This document shows, piece after piece, positions 1-8,452 of a stretch of DNA of 64,000 nt. Each line of letters starts with the position of its first letter. Positions within the stretch are counted from its first letter, which is position 1. The stretch comes from Paraburkholderia ginsengisoli NBRC 100965 (lineage in GTDB: Bacteria; Pseudomonadota; Gammaproteobacteria; Burkholderiales; Burkholderiaceae). The stretch spans positions 62,001-126,000 of the forward strand of contig NZ_BBJF01000009.1 of assembly GCF_000739735.1 (NCBI RefSeq), written 5' to 3'. A program made the translations under genes and the position numbers. The notes below the pieces were generated by a model. The model ran no database searches. It had not been told where the DNA came from and saw nothing but the letters and a program-made list of their open reading frames with translations.

Positions 1-213
1 GGCAATGCCGCCGACGTCCCGAACTGGGCAAGCGGCGACTTCGACAGCATCTATATCGTTCGCCTCGACTGGCAGAACGGCACTGCGCGCGCGAGCTTCA
101 AACGCGACCGTCAGGGACTGGACGGACGCGCGGCCGATTGCCCCTGCGCGGCGCTGCCGGGCACACCGTCGACGGCCGCACCGGGGACCGCTTCCCCGGG
201 CGCGGCAGATTAA
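1..213 (+). CDS. Histidine phosphatase family protein, C-terminal end (partial)
   Basis: The open frame enters from the left edge in frame 1 and stops at TAA 211-213, leaving 70 residues. The segment with GDFDSIYIVRLDW followed by FKRDRQGLDG resembles, from memory, the C-terminal strand region of a Burkholderia histidine phosphatase (phosphoglycerate mutase-like) family. The RHG catalytic motif would lie upstream, outside the window, so activity cannot be judged. The last 20 residues are Ala/Pro/Ser/Thr-rich and probably disordered. Confidence 0.55.
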   Translation, partial: GNAADVPNWASGDFDSIYIVRLDWQNGTARASFKRDRQGLDGRAADCPCAALPGTPSTAAPGTASPGAAD

Positions 214-498
214 CCGGGTAATACAGATGTAAGCCGCGATTACGCACGGCGCACGCTAAATTGAATCGGGCGCGACGCCGGTCGTGCTTCAACGTCGCAG
301 GCCGAGCCGGAAGCCCTTATATGGCGGGGTTGCAAGCACATTGCACACATCGCGCGGTTTGTTCCAACATTGCGCTTTTCGTTGCTCAAACCCTGCGACG
401 ATGCTTGCAGTCCGTAACATCTCGTCGCAGTCGCAGCCAACCGGAATGCGTACATTGGTCCTGTGCGACAAACATACGTCGCTTCACAGGAGAACAAC

Positions 499-795
499 AT
501 GAAACGCATCGTCACTCACTTGCTGGTTGCTGCCGGACTCGCGGCGGGCGTATGCGGTGTCGCGCAGGCGCATACAAATCTGGATATCGGTCTGTCGCTC
601 GGCGCACCGGTTTATACGCAACCCACCCGCGTCTATGCGGCGCCGCAGCCGGTGTACTACGGCGGCTGGAATCATCGTTATGACCGTGGCGACTACTATC
701 GCGGCGACCATCGCTATGACCGCGGCTGGGGTCACGACAACCGCCACTGGGACCACGATAACCGGGGCGATCGCCGCGGCGGATGGCACGATTGA
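499..795 (+). CDS. Small secreted Asp/Arg/His/Tyr-rich protein
   Basis: This encodes 98 residues. The ATG at 499 is chosen because AGGAG lies seven bases upstream and the protein then begins with a classic signal peptide: MKR, a hydrophobic Leu/Ala core, and likely cleavage after AQA near residue 24. The mature part has a short Pro/Val/Tyr segment (APVYTQP...APQPVYYGG) and then repeated DRG, HDN and RGD-type units rich in charged residues. It resembles the small PXPV-type exported proteins of Burkholderiales, but no function is known to me. The gene stands alone and converges on the HAD phosphatase gene, with a strong hairpin between them. Confidence 0.75.
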   Translation: MKRIVTHLLVAAGLAAGVCGVAQAHTNLDIGLSLGAPVYTQPTRVYAAPQPVYYGGWNHRYDRGDYYRGDHRYDRGWGHDNRHWDHDNRGDRRGGWHD

Positions 796-840
796 TCGTC
801 GCGCACGCAGCGTCTGATTAGCGGCGTCGACGGCTTGTTC

Positions 841-880
841 GAACCGGCCCGCATCCACGAAGGTGGATGCGGGCCGGTTC
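841..880. terminator. Perfect 18-bp hairpin between convergent genes
   Basis: Bases 841-858 are the exact reverse complement of 863-880, with a GAAG tetraloop. The hairpin sits between the stop codons of the rightward secreted-protein gene and the leftward HAD gene, which suits a bidirectional terminator. Neither side has a clear T-run, so termination is inferred from position and stem strength only. Confidence 0.6.
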
Positions 881-890
881 CATTTGCGGA

Positions 891-1712
891 TCAGGACATC
901 AGTTCGTCGTCGAGCGAGAAGAGTTTGCGCAAATGGTGCGCGACGCCCGCTTCGAAGTTGTTGCCGATGCGCGGCACGTTCGGCAGACGCGTGATCAGAT
1001 CGGGATTCGCATTGTTCATCATGAACGGATGGCCGGCCGTTTCCAGCAGATCGATATCGTTCATGTTGTCGCCGAACGCCACGCACTGTGACGCCTCGAC
1101 GCCCAGACGCTCGAGCACGATCTGCAACGCGCGTCCCTTCGACACGTTCGACGTCATCACCTCCAGACAGTCCGGCAGCGAATAGGTCACGTACAGATCG
1201 TCGCCGAATTCGCGCGCGAGATTCTGTGCAACGTGCGCGAGATCGGCGGGGTCGCCGATATAGAGCGCCTTCGCAATGTCGACACCGTCGTGTTTCGGCA
1301 GGTCGGTGACTTCATACGTGAATCCCGAGTCCTGATGGAATTTCAGCAGATCCGGCGCGTCGCGATCGATCAGCCACGCCTGATCGGCGAACAGGTTGAC
1401 GATCACGCGGCCATGCGCGCCGGCGATTTCCGGCTGCACGAGGCGCTGGACGATGGCCGGCGGCAGATCGTCGGCATGGATCACGGTATTGTCCGGCGCA
1501 TGAATGCGCGCGCCGTTCGACGTGATCAGATACGGACTGATGCCCAGCAGGTCGCGGATACCCGCGACGTCGCAGTAATGGCGCCCCGTCGCGATGACGA
1601 AGTGCAGTCCGTCGCTTTCCAGCTTGCGCACGGTGGCGACCGTGAACGGGTCCACCTGATGGTCGGCGTTGAGCAGCGTGCCGTCGAGATCGGTGGCGAT
1701 GACTTTGTACAT
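891..1712 (-). CDS. Cof-type HAD-IIB family phosphatase
   Basis: A 273-residue cytoplasmic phosphatase of the HAD superfamily, subclass IIB, acting on sugar phosphates or similar small phosphoesters. Seen: motif I DLDGT with nucleophile D8 and acid/base D10, T64/S65 of motif II in LITSNGARI, K192 of motif III, and motif IV GDNMNDIDLL around residues 214-223. The length fits the Cof family (about 270). Substrate cannot be read from sequence. It lies 89 bp downstream of the sugar kinase gene on the same strand, so the two may be co-transcribed. Confidence 0.88.
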   Translation of the reverse strand: MYKVIATDLDGTLLNADHQVDPFTVATVRKLESDGLHFVIATGRHYCDVAGIRDLLGISPYLITSNGARIHAPDNTVIHADDLPPAIVQRLVQPEIAGAHGRVIVNLFADQAWLIDRDAPDLLKFHQDSGFTYEVTDLPKHDGVDIAKALYIGDPADLAHVAQNLAREFGDDLYVTYSLPDCLEVMTSNVSKGRALQIVLERLGVEASQCVAFGDNMNDIDLLETAGHPFMMNNANPDLITRLPNVPRIGNNFEAGVAHHLRKLFSLDDELMS

Positions 1713-1801
1713 GGTGTGAGCGGTCGGGGCAGCGGCGAAGTGCGTATTTTACCGTTGCCGGCCGCGCGCGCAGGATCGCGGCCGCCATGTCCGGCGATTT
1801 C

Positions 1802-2683
1802 TCAGCCGGCGAGACGCGCGGCCTCGCGTTGCGCCAGTTGCAGTCCGCCATGTGCGGAGTCCGTCAATGGCGCACGCAGACGCGCCTGATAGACCTGCGG
1901 CACGTACTCGCGCAACGGCGCGCCGAGCCCGCCGCACAGCGCAATGGGCAGCGTTCCCGAGGCGTCCAGTGCGGCAATCATCTTCCCCACTTCGATGCCG
2001 GCCTCGCCGAGCAGGCGCGCCACGAACGGATGCGCGCGATGTTCGAACGCGAGCGGCGCGAGCCGCGCGTAAGCAGTCTGATTGGCCGCACAGAGCCAGA
2101 CGACGAGACCGTCGCCGTCTTGGGCGCCCGTGCTGGCAAGCAGCGCTCGCGCGAGGTCGTCGTTGGGCACGCGCCCGTCGAGCGCCTGCTGCGCATGCAC
2201 GATGAGCCGCAGTCCGAGCCACGCTCCGCTCGCTTCGTCACCCGACGGATAGCCATAGCCGCTGGCGACGCGGAATTCGCCGTCGGCGGCCAGCGACGCG
2301 GCCACGCTGCCGGTGCCAAGCGCGACGATCACACCGGGCGCGCCGCCATGCGCACCAAGCAGTGTCGTATAAGCGTCGTGCTCCACCGCGAGTCCGGCGA
2401 GCGCCGGTGCTTGCGCATGAAACTGGGCCAGCCAGTCACGATTGTTGAAACCCGCCAATCCGCAACCGAGCACGCAGCGCGACCAGTCCAACGTCTTACC
2501 GGCACGCTTGAATGCGCCGCCGCAGCCGGCTTCGATGGCTTGCCATGCGCGCTCGATGCCGAGCCCCAAACCCGACGGCCCGCTTGCCGCCTGTGCCAGT
2601 TCGCGCCCCTGCGCGTCGCCGAGCACCACGCGCGTACCGGTGCCGCCACCGTCAATGCCGATCAGAAAGATGTCCTGGTTCAT
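1802..2683 (-). CDS. BadF/BadG/BcrA/BcrD-type ATPase, probable N-acetylglucosamine/glucosamine kinase
   Basis: A 293-residue actin-fold (ASKHA) sugar kinase. Seen: N-terminal phosphate-1 motif GIDGGGTGTR with D11, a phosphate-2-like ALGTGSVAA segment in the middle, and a CGGLGAPL adenosine-type motif near the C terminus. The length and the GIDGGGTGTR start match bacterial N-acetylglucosamine or glucosamine kinases rather than the longer benzoyl-CoA reductase subunits. No nag transport or deaminase genes are nearby, so the substrate is an inference. The HAD gene follows on the same strand, and tag diverges upstream. Confidence 0.78.
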   Translation of the reverse strand: MNQDIFLIGIDGGGTGTRVVLGDAQGRELAQAASGPSGLGLGIERAWQAIEAGCGGAFKRAGKTLDWSRCVLGCGLAGFNNRDWLAQFHAQAPALAGLAVEHDAYTTLLGAHGGAPGVIVALGTGSVAASLAADGEFRVASGYGYPSGDEASGAWLGLRLIVHAQQALDGRVPNDDLARALLASTGAQDGDGLVVWLCAANQTAYARLAPLAFEHRAHPFVARLLGEAGIEVGKMIAALDASGTLPIALCGGLGAPLREYVPQVYQARLRAPLTDSAHGGLQLAQREAARLAG

Positions 2684-2821
2684 CGAGTCGAATGAATTCC
2701 GTGAGTGAATAGCGCATAGCGTGGCAGGTCATTTTCAATCCGGCAATCGGCCGAATGGCTAGCTTGCGGCGCGCGCCGCTTCAGCTATGCTGGCGGGCGA
2801 CATGACAATGGGAGCGCGACA

Positions 2822-3418
2822 GTGACACAGCGATGCAACTGGGTATCGAGCGAAGCGCTCGCACACTACCATGACACCGAATGGGGCGTGCCTTCGCGCG
2901 ACGATCGGCATCTGTTCGAGATGCTCGTACTGGAAGGCGCGCAAGCGGGCCTGTCATGGTCGACGATTCTCAACAAGCGGGCCGGCTATCGCCGTGCGTT
3001 CGCCGACTTCGATATCGACAAGGTCGCACGCTTCACACCGAAACACGTAGATGCGCTTGTGACGGACGAAGGCATCGTGCGTCACCGCGGCAAGATCGAA
3101 GCGGCGATCAGCAACGCTCGCGCTGTGCAGCAGATCCAGGCCGAGCACGGCTCGCTCGCCAATTTCGTGTGGTCGTTCGTCGACCAGACGCCGATCCAGA
3201 ACGATTGGGCGTCGTACAAGCAGGCGCCCGCGTCGACGGAAGTATCGGATGCGCTGAGCAAGGGGCTGAAACGCTACGGCTGCAAATTCGTCGGCTCGAC
3301 GATCTGTTATGCGTTCATGCAAGCGGTCGGCATGGTGAACGACCATGAGACGAACTGCATGTGCCGCGCGCGCTGCGTCGCGCTCGGCAAGAAGGGACGT
3401 AATCGAAAGGCCGGTTGA
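2822..3418 (+). CDS. tag: DNA-3-methyladenine glycosylase I
   Basis: Removes 3-methyladenine from alkylated DNA as the first step of base excision repair. The protein has 198 residues. The GTG start at 2822 is chosen because GGGAG lies about seven bases upstream and the ATGs just upstream are in another frame. Residues of the E. coli Tag family are conserved at the same numbers: zinc ligands C5 (C4 in E. coli), H17, H175 and C179, catalytic E38 and base-stacking W46. It is divergent from the sugar kinase gene, with about 140 bp between the starts. Confidence 0.95.
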   Translation: MTQRCNWVSSEALAHYHDTEWGVPSRDDRHLFEMLVLEGAQAGLSWSTILNKRAGYRRAFADFDIDKVARFTPKHVDALVTDEGIVRHRGKIEAAISNARAVQQIQAEHGSLANFVWSFVDQTPIQNDWASYKQAPASTEVSDALSKGLKRYGCKFVGSTICYAFMQAVGMVNDHETNCMCRARCVALGKKGRNRKAG

Positions 3419-3850
3419 GCAGTTGAATCGGCGATGGTTTGCCGCGCCTAGGCCGCTTGCGTGGTCGCCTAGTGCTGCGGTTCTAACAAACGAAAGCCGC
3501 CCAGGGAAACTCCTGAGCACCGCCGCGTCTCGCGTGGCGGAAGCCTGACGGCGCAAGGCCGGAGCGATAGGAACAGCGGTGCGCCATGCCATCGGAGGCT
3601 TTTTAATAGACCATCCGGCAGAGCCTGACTACGCTTCCGACGCATCTCGACCGTTATACGGTTATGAGCGGTGATACGCGCTGCGCAATGGCGCGGCAAC
3701 CGCTTCCAGCCTAGGACACGACGCATCTAAACCGGGAATTGACGGCTTTTCGCCGCGCTAGTCCGGGTATCGTCAGATATCGCGCGCCGGATACTACTGC
3801 TCATACGCTCAATAACGAATAACCGCTGCGACACGCGCGGGAGACCAACC
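3419..3850. other. 432-bp intergenic region, no gene seen
   Basis: Between tag and the 141-residue protein gene. Open frames here are short, rich in Arg/Pro/Cys and lack family resemblance or a good ribosome site, so I read them as chance. GGGAGA about nine bases before 3851 serves the next gene. No clear promoter or terminator was recognised. Confidence 0.5.
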
Positions 3851-4276
3851 ATGAAAACGCTTAGCTTCCTGACGCATCAGGAAATTTTCGATCAGGCCGT
3901 GGCCCACCTGTTCGACCAGAAGCGCGCCGCGCTGCTGCCGCGTGGCGGCGGGGCATACCGTGGCTATTGCGGCGGTTGCCCGGTCGGCAGTTTTATCAGA
4001 TCGCGCGACTACATGACCGCAATGGAAGGTATCCCGGTGCGCTATATCGGCAAGACGTCCGTCGAGGTGCCCGCTTACATGGACGTCGGCGTATCCGCGC
4101 TGAAGAAGGCGCTGCTGCGTGCGCGTATCAATGTCTACGACCACGCCACCGTCGACCTGCTCAGTTGCCTGCAAAACGTGCACGACGTGTTTGGCACTTG
4201 GGAATGGCGCGAGCGGCTGGGATCGATATCCCGGCAATTCGGCCTGTCCGCCGAACGGCTGAAAAGCGCCGCGTAA
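3851..4276 (+). CDS. Unrecognised 141-residue protein with YCGGCPVGSFI motif
   Basis: I do not recognise a named family. The protein has no signal peptide or membrane segment. A CGGCPVGSFI motif (residues 39-48) is followed by an AMEG element, and the C terminus carries LLSCLQNVHD and a basic helix ending ISRQFGLSAERL. This layout loosely recalls a group of short phage and bacterial hypothetical proteins with a Cys-Ala-x-Gly-x-Leu-Ile-Pro / MEG / LQxxHD pattern; that link is from memory and weak. The start at 3851 has GGGAGA about nine bases upstream. It stands alone on the plus strand. Confidence 0.7.
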   Translation: MKTLSFLTHQEIFDQAVAHLFDQKRAALLPRGGGAYRGYCGGCPVGSFIRSRDYMTAMEGIPVRYIGKTSVEVPAYMDVGVSALKKALLRARINVYDHATVDLLSCLQNVHDVFGTWEWRERLGSISRQFGLSAERLKSAA

Positions 4277-4410
4277 GGAGCCGCAAGGGCGTCGCCAAAG
4301 TGACATCGCGCTTGGCGGATTCGCTGCATGCCCGAGTCACGCACGCCTATTGGCGCCGACGTGCTGCCGCAACTGCCTGCAGCTTCGCGCAGCGAATCCA
4401 AAACAACCGC

Positions 4411-4459
4411 ACAAAAGCAAAACGGCGATGTGGCCTCTTGCGAAGCTCACACCGCCGTT
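4411..4459 (-). terminator. rpsU intrinsic terminator
   Basis: On the minus strand, downstream of rpsU, an imperfect stem (arms 4421-4432 and 4448-4459, around AACGGCG/CGCCGTT) is followed by TTTGCTTTTGT, encoded at 4411-4420. Confidence 0.6.
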
Positions 4460-4479
4460 CGGCGTACGGAAAAGCGTGC

Positions 4480-4692
4480 TTAGTGCAGCTTTTTCGGCAG
4501 CATCTGGCTGCGCAGGCGCTTGTGCAGGCGCTTCACAGCAGCAGCCTTCTTACGCTTACGTGCCGTGGTCGGCTTTTCGTACGATTGGCGCTCACGCAGT
4601 TCAGCGATCAGGCCATTCTTTTCGATTGCGCGACGAAAGCGGCGAATTGCCACTTCGAACGGCTCGTTTTCCTTCAGAAGAATCGTCGTCAT
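4480..4692 (-). CDS. rpsU: 30S ribosomal protein S21
   Basis: A 70-residue basic protein that joins the small ribosomal subunit and supports initiation. The start MTTILLKENEPFEVAIRRFR and the Lys/Arg-rich centre TTARKRKKAAAVKRLHKR are diagnostic of S21. The ATG has AGGA about six bases upstream (GTTAGGAATTAC). It is encoded alone, without dnaG and rpoD next to it, and has its own terminator. Confidence 0.96.
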   Translation of the reverse strand: MTTILLKENEPFEVAIRRFRRAIEKNGLIAELRERQSYEKPTTARKRKKAAAVKRLHKRLRSQMLPKKLH

Positions 4693-5053
4693 GTAATTCC
4701 TAACTCAATCACTTGATACGGGTTAATTTGCGTGGCGGGAGACCGCTCACGCGCCGGCCCTCCGGTCGTTTCGATTCATGGCCAGTAACAGGCAAACGCG
4801 GGGAAAACCCCGGCCAAACCACGAATGAAACGAGAGGCATAGCGGCCACGGAGGCCGGAAAAGAGAGGTGTGTGGAGTTCACCGCGGAACGCGGACAGAC
4901 GTATTGCAGAAGCCGCGCCTGTTGCCGTTTCGCCAACCTTTCATCAATGCAAAACACTGACGAAACAGGCAAAGATCTCAATTCACTCCCGATGATATCA
5001 GGAAACTCTCCATCGTACCAGGGGTTTAGCGATTGCGCCAGGCCCTTGCGCGC
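4693..5053. other. 361-bp intergenic region, leader and promoter side of rpsU
   Basis: Separates the aldo/keto reductase stop from rpsU, both leftward. It probably contains the rpsU promoter, but I could not place convincing -35 and -10 boxes. The frames that read through it are antisense and low-complexity. No RNA gene was recognised. Confidence 0.45.
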
Positions 5054-5995
5054 TCAGGCGCTCGCCTCGTCCAGCTCGCGGATATCGTCCCCGGTCAGCA
5101 TTAGATGGACGGCCGCCGCGAGGGTTTTCAGCTGGTCGACCGAGGTCGCACTGGCAATTGGGGCCGTGACGCTCGGCCGCGCGATCAGCCAAGCCAGCGC
5201 GATGGCGGCCGGCGTGCTGCCGTGCCGTTCGGCAACGCGGTCGAGCGCTCCCAGAATCCGCAAGCCGCGCTCGTTCAGATATTTCTCGACCCGACTGCCC
5301 CGCGCCTTCCCCGCCAGATCTGCGTGCGAGCGGTACTTGCCGGATAGGAAACCGCTAGCGAGACTGTAGTACACCACCACGCCGAGCTGATTGGCGAGCG
5401 CCACCGGCTCGATATCGCGTTCATATTCGGCGCGGTCGTACAGGTTGTACTCCGGTTGCAGCAGTTGGTACTCAGGCAGCCCGTGCTGGCGCGCCACCGC
5501 GAGCGCCTCTTCGACGCGCGCGCCGCTGTAGTTCGAAGCACCGATCACCCGCACCTTGCCCGCCTCGATCAGCTTCTGGTAAGCGCCCAGCGTTTCCGCG
5601 AGCGACGTTTCGGTGTCGTCGTCGTGGGAGAAATAGACGTCGATGTAATCGGTTTGCAGGCGCCGCAGCGAATCTTCGACCGCCGCCTGGATATTCGCCG
5701 CCGACAAGCCCTTGCGCTGCGGATGCTTGGACACCTTGGTGGCGAGCACGATCTTGTCGCGCTTGCCGCTCTGCCGGAACCACTTGCCGAGGATCGTCTC
5801 CGACTCGCCGCCCTGGTTGCCGGGCACCCAGGCGGAGTAGACGTCGGCGGTGTCGATGAAATCGAGTCCGGCGTCGACGAATGCATCGAGAATCGAAAAC
5901 GATGTCGCTTCATCCGCGGTCCAGCCGAATACATTGCCGCCGAACATAAGCGGCGCGACCTGCAATTCGGAACGGCCAATCCTGCGCTTTTGCAT
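5054..5995 (-). CDS. Aldo/keto reductase
   Basis: A 313-residue NADPH-dependent oxidoreductase of the AKR superfamily, which reduces aldehydes or ketones in the cytoplasm. Seen: catalytic tetrad D48, Y53, K87 and H124 in the usual motifs (FIDTADVYS, ATKVSK, YFSHDD), and a C-terminal nucleotide-binding segment with ASATSVDQLKTL. The start at 5995 (MQKRRIGRSELQV) is chosen over a 29-codon upstream extension because it matches the family N terminus and has GGAG upstream. The substrate is unknown. The gene is isolated. Confidence 0.9.
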   Translation of the reverse strand: MQKRRIGRSELQVAPLMFGGNVFGWTADEATSFSILDAFVDAGLDFIDTADVYSAWVPGNQGGESETILGKWFRQSGKRDKIVLATKVSKHPQRKGLSAANIQAAVEDSLRRLQTDYIDVYFSHDDDTETSLAETLGAYQKLIEAGKVRVIGASNYSGARVEEALAVARQHGLPEYQLLQPEYNLYDRAEYERDIEPVALANQLGVVVYYSLASGFLSGKYRSHADLAGKARGSRVEKYLNERGLRILGALDRVAERHGSTPAAIALAWLIARPSVTAPIASATSVDQLKTLAAAVHLMLTGDDIRELDEASA

Positions 5996-6126
5996 GCTTT
6001 CTCCACGATCGATAACAGGCGAGCAAAAGAGAATACGCTCACTTTCGATCGGTTGCTGCGCATCGAACGGATCAGCCAGCAAGCGGCTCAGGATTTTTTA
6101 ATCCCCCTCGCGTTTCACCGCTGGGT

Positions 6127-6425
6127 TCAGAATTGCGCGACGCGTTGATACCGGTTCGCCTGAGGCGTCATCTGCACGGCCACCCGATATTCCGTGCGCA
6201 ATTCGCTCTGAGTCACTGCGCCTCGGCGGCGATCCGGGTGTCGATCTCATGAACCGGCCTGAGCACATCGAGCGCGGCGCCTGCCTGTTCTGCGGAGAGC
6301 GACATGGGGAGCGGCGAGCGCTCCCTCGCGAACTCCGCCGTCCATTCCGACTAGGCGACAGCCGCTGCCTGCTCGATCGACATGGTGAGTTCCCAGATGC
6401 GATCGATATGCGTAACGAATTGCAT
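6127..6425 (-). pseudogene. Decayed fliT copy
   Basis: Read leftward from ATG 6425 the sequence follows fliT (11366-11665). Codon 25 is TAG where fliT has GAG. Further on, a one-base deletion (CAG-TTGGCCC to CAG-TGACTC) creates a TGA. If the deletion is repaired, the tail still reads LTQSELRTEYRVAVQM...NRYQRVAQF, clearly FliT-like but quite different from the intact copy (LAQSELGAEYQASMRA...GQYQRIAQF). The head is nearly identical at DNA level and the tail is diverged. It cannot make full-length FliT. Confidence 0.85.
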
Positions 6426-6664
6426 GCCCCTCTCCCGTTCCGCTCTGCTCTTGTTGCCGGATAGCGCGCCGGCGCTGTTCGCGCCGCCGAAGAGTTGCGT
6501 CAGATATTGCGAGTTACTGCTCATCGTCGCCATCAGCGTGTTGAGCGCCGTGAACTGCGCGGTGTACACGCTGGTGAGCTGCGTCTGATAATTCGTCAGC
6601 GACGTCTGTTGCGTCGTGAGGTTGGTCAGATCCGCGGCGAGCGCGTCGGTGCACGTCTTGATGA
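6127..6664 (-). repeat. Inverted repeat, degenerate copy (fliD'-fliT')
   Basis: About 540 bp, the inverse of 11125-11665. Similarity begins at TCATCAAGACG (6664 against 11125) and ends at the common TTCTGA. Most of it is near-identical by eye. The fliD/fliT junction and the last 90 bases are clearly diverged. The pair flanks the antiporter, fliC and most of fliD. Confidence 0.88.
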
Positions 6665-6665
6665 C
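6447..6665 (-). pseudogene. Decayed copy of the fliD 3' end
   Basis: About 73 codons matching the FliD C terminus (LTNLTTQQTSLTNYQTQL ... QLFGGANSAGALSGNKS), with no FliD similarity before the IIKT region, so no start and no N-terminal domains. The fliD stop codon is missing: after NKS the frame continues (RAERERGMQF...) into the fliT copy and ends at its TAG. It stands in inverted orientation to the real fliD, about 4.5 kb away across fliC. Confidence 0.88.
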
Positions 6666-6788
6666 GTCGTTAACGACCGGTCGAGGCCGCTGACAGCCCG
6701 CCTCTCCCGATCGCATCGATCCTCGTCTGGCCGCACCGACGCTCATCGGATGGAACACTGAACCCGGCCGACTCGCGTGACCGCCCGC

Positions 6789-7799
6789 TCAACGCGTCAA
6801 CGTCACCACCAGATAGGTGGCGTACAGCACGCCGCACAGAAGCAGCGCCCACACCGGCACACCGCGCTCGCGCACATTGACGCGCAGCCACGCGGCAGCG
6901 GCCAACGTAATCACGATGCCGGTCACCACTTCGATACGCGGCGTCCACGGCGTCAGCAGAATGCCAATCGCGGGCAGCAGCGTCCCCTGGAAAACCATCG
7001 CGCCGGTGATGTTGCCAAACGCGAGCGTGTCCTTGCCGCGGCGGATCCACAGGATGCTGTTGACCTTCTCCGGCAACTCCGTGGCGATCGGAATGATCAG
7101 CAGCGACAACAGCAACGGCGACACACCCAGCACCTCCGACACGCCGCGCACACCGTGGATGAACCCTTCCGCGCCCCACACGAGCAACGCGACGGCCGCG
7201 ATCAGTTGCAGCACGATGGTCGAGAGATTGGTCGGCAAGCCGAGACGCGACAGCAGCATCTTGCCGGGCGCTTCGGTGCCGTGGCCGGCATCGACCAGTT
7301 GGTTCGACGCGCGAAACGTCATCACCACATAGGTCACGTACACGCCCACCAGCGCGACGCTGAAGAGCGCGCGCACGATCATCTGCTCACGCGGCACGTA
7401 CATCGCCGCGGCGGCCAGCACGAATGCGCACAGGAAATAGTTGAGGTCACGCGTGAAGCCGGTGCGTTCGGGCGCGACCCAACCTTTGACTCCGCGCGCG
7501 CGAAGAATGGCGAGCGTCATCAGAAACGTGGACAGCGTGGAGAGCATCAGCGGCGCACCGAGGATCGCGCCGACACCGATCTCATGGTTGACGGTGTTAT
7601 CGCTCGTGCCGCCCGCGATGGCGAGCAACGGCACGAGCGTTTCGGGCAACGCGGTGCCAACCGCCGCGAATAGCGAGCCGGTCACACCTTCGGAGATTTT
7701 CAGGCGCTCGCCAAGATGTTCGAGCGCATTAGTAAAGAGTTCGGCCGCCACCAGAATGACGACCAGCATGATCGCGAGTTCGACGAGTAAACCGGTCAT
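6789..7799 (-). CDS. CaCA-family sodium/calcium-type antiporter
   Basis: A 336-residue inner-membrane cation exchanger with about ten hydrophobic segments. The two inverted family repeats are visible: an alpha-1 motif with GTALPETLVPL near residues 48-58, and alpha-2 with PIATELPEKVNS near residue 240, each holding the acidic residue used for ion binding. The start at 7799 (MTGLLVELAIML) has GGGAG upstream, and a six-codon longer start is less likely. The exchanged ions cannot be told from sequence. The gene is isolated between the fliD'-fliT' remnant and the fliC upstream region. Confidence 0.85.
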   Translation of the reverse strand: MTGLLVELAIMLVVILVAAELFTNALEHLGERLKISEGVTGSLFAAVGTALPETLVPLLAIAGGTSDNTVNHEIGVGAILGAPLMLSTLSTFLMTLAILRARGVKGWVAPERTGFTRDLNYFLCAFVLAAAAMYVPREQMIVRALFSVALVGVYVTYVVMTFRASNQLVDAGHGTEAPGKMLLSRLGLPTNLSTIVLQLIAAVALLVWGAEGFIHGVRGVSEVLGVSPLLLSLLIIPIATELPEKVNSILWIRRGKDTLAFGNITGAMVFQGTLLPAIGILLTPWTPRIEVVTGIVITLAAAAWLRVNVRERGVPVWALLLCGVLYATYLVVTLTR

Positions 7800-8452
7800 G
7801 CAAGGCTCCCGGCGCAAGCGTCGAAAGCACGGCTGCTAGCCGGATGATGAGCCGATGCGAAAGCACGCGGGAAACTGGACGGGAAACTACGGTGATTCAC
7901 AGGGCAACTCCACGGTCGGACGTATATGACGAACCAATGACGCACTGCCGCCCGTCCGACCAGAACGAGGCAGTACGTCAATGGTCTCGCCAAACCGAAC
8001 CGGTCGAACGCGCCATGACCCGCAGGCCAAGTATGTTGACGCGCTCTCCTTCAGAGGATGAAGGAAGGCTACTCCCCAGTGACCGGGGGATTCTAATGGC
8101 ATCGGCGGCTTTCAACAAGCTTCTGAAGAGTCAGCCAATAAGCCGTTTCACGTCGAGATCGAGAAACTCTCCTGCCCGGTCTACTGCTCTGGTGGCACCG
8201 CACAGAGGGTCTGCGAGCGCGCATCCGGTAGCAACAACACATTTGCGTTACCTCCGCGCCTCTCGAAGCACAACTGCGGCAACGCATCGAATCCACTAGA
8301 TGACTGAACAAGTTAATTTTGTTCGTGCCCTTCTAAAGTTCTGCCGTCGACGGTCGTTAGCCTAAGCATGGCGGTCGGTATATCGCGATTGATAGTCCGC
8401 CGATGTCACGGGCGCCGTGGCGCAACGGGCTTAACCCCTTAGGAGATTTTCC
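7800..8452. other. 653-bp intergenic region upstream of fliC
   Basis: Holds the divergent upstream regions of the antiporter and fliC. The only convincing element is the sigma-28-type promoter at 8334-8360. A short CCCC...GGGG hairpin at about 8072-8090 is of unknown meaning. Open frames on either strand have no recognisable product. The fliC ribosome site AGGAGA is at 8441-8446. Confidence 0.55.
8334..8360 (+). promoter_or_regulatory. Sigma-28 (FliA)-type promoter of fliC
   Basis: TAAAGTTC at 8334-8341, an 11-base spacer, then GTCGTTAG at 8353-8360. The first box matches the enterobacterial FliA consensus TAAAGTTT at seven of eight bases, and the second matches GCCGATAA at five of eight. 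The spacing is exactly that of the family. It would give a leader of roughly 85 nt before the fliC ATG. Confidence 0.78.

Noticed and set aside
484..1086. Long antisense frames over the small secreted protein and HAD genes
   Set aside because: Arg/Ala/Val-rich shadow frames caused by high GC; no ribosome site or family likeness.
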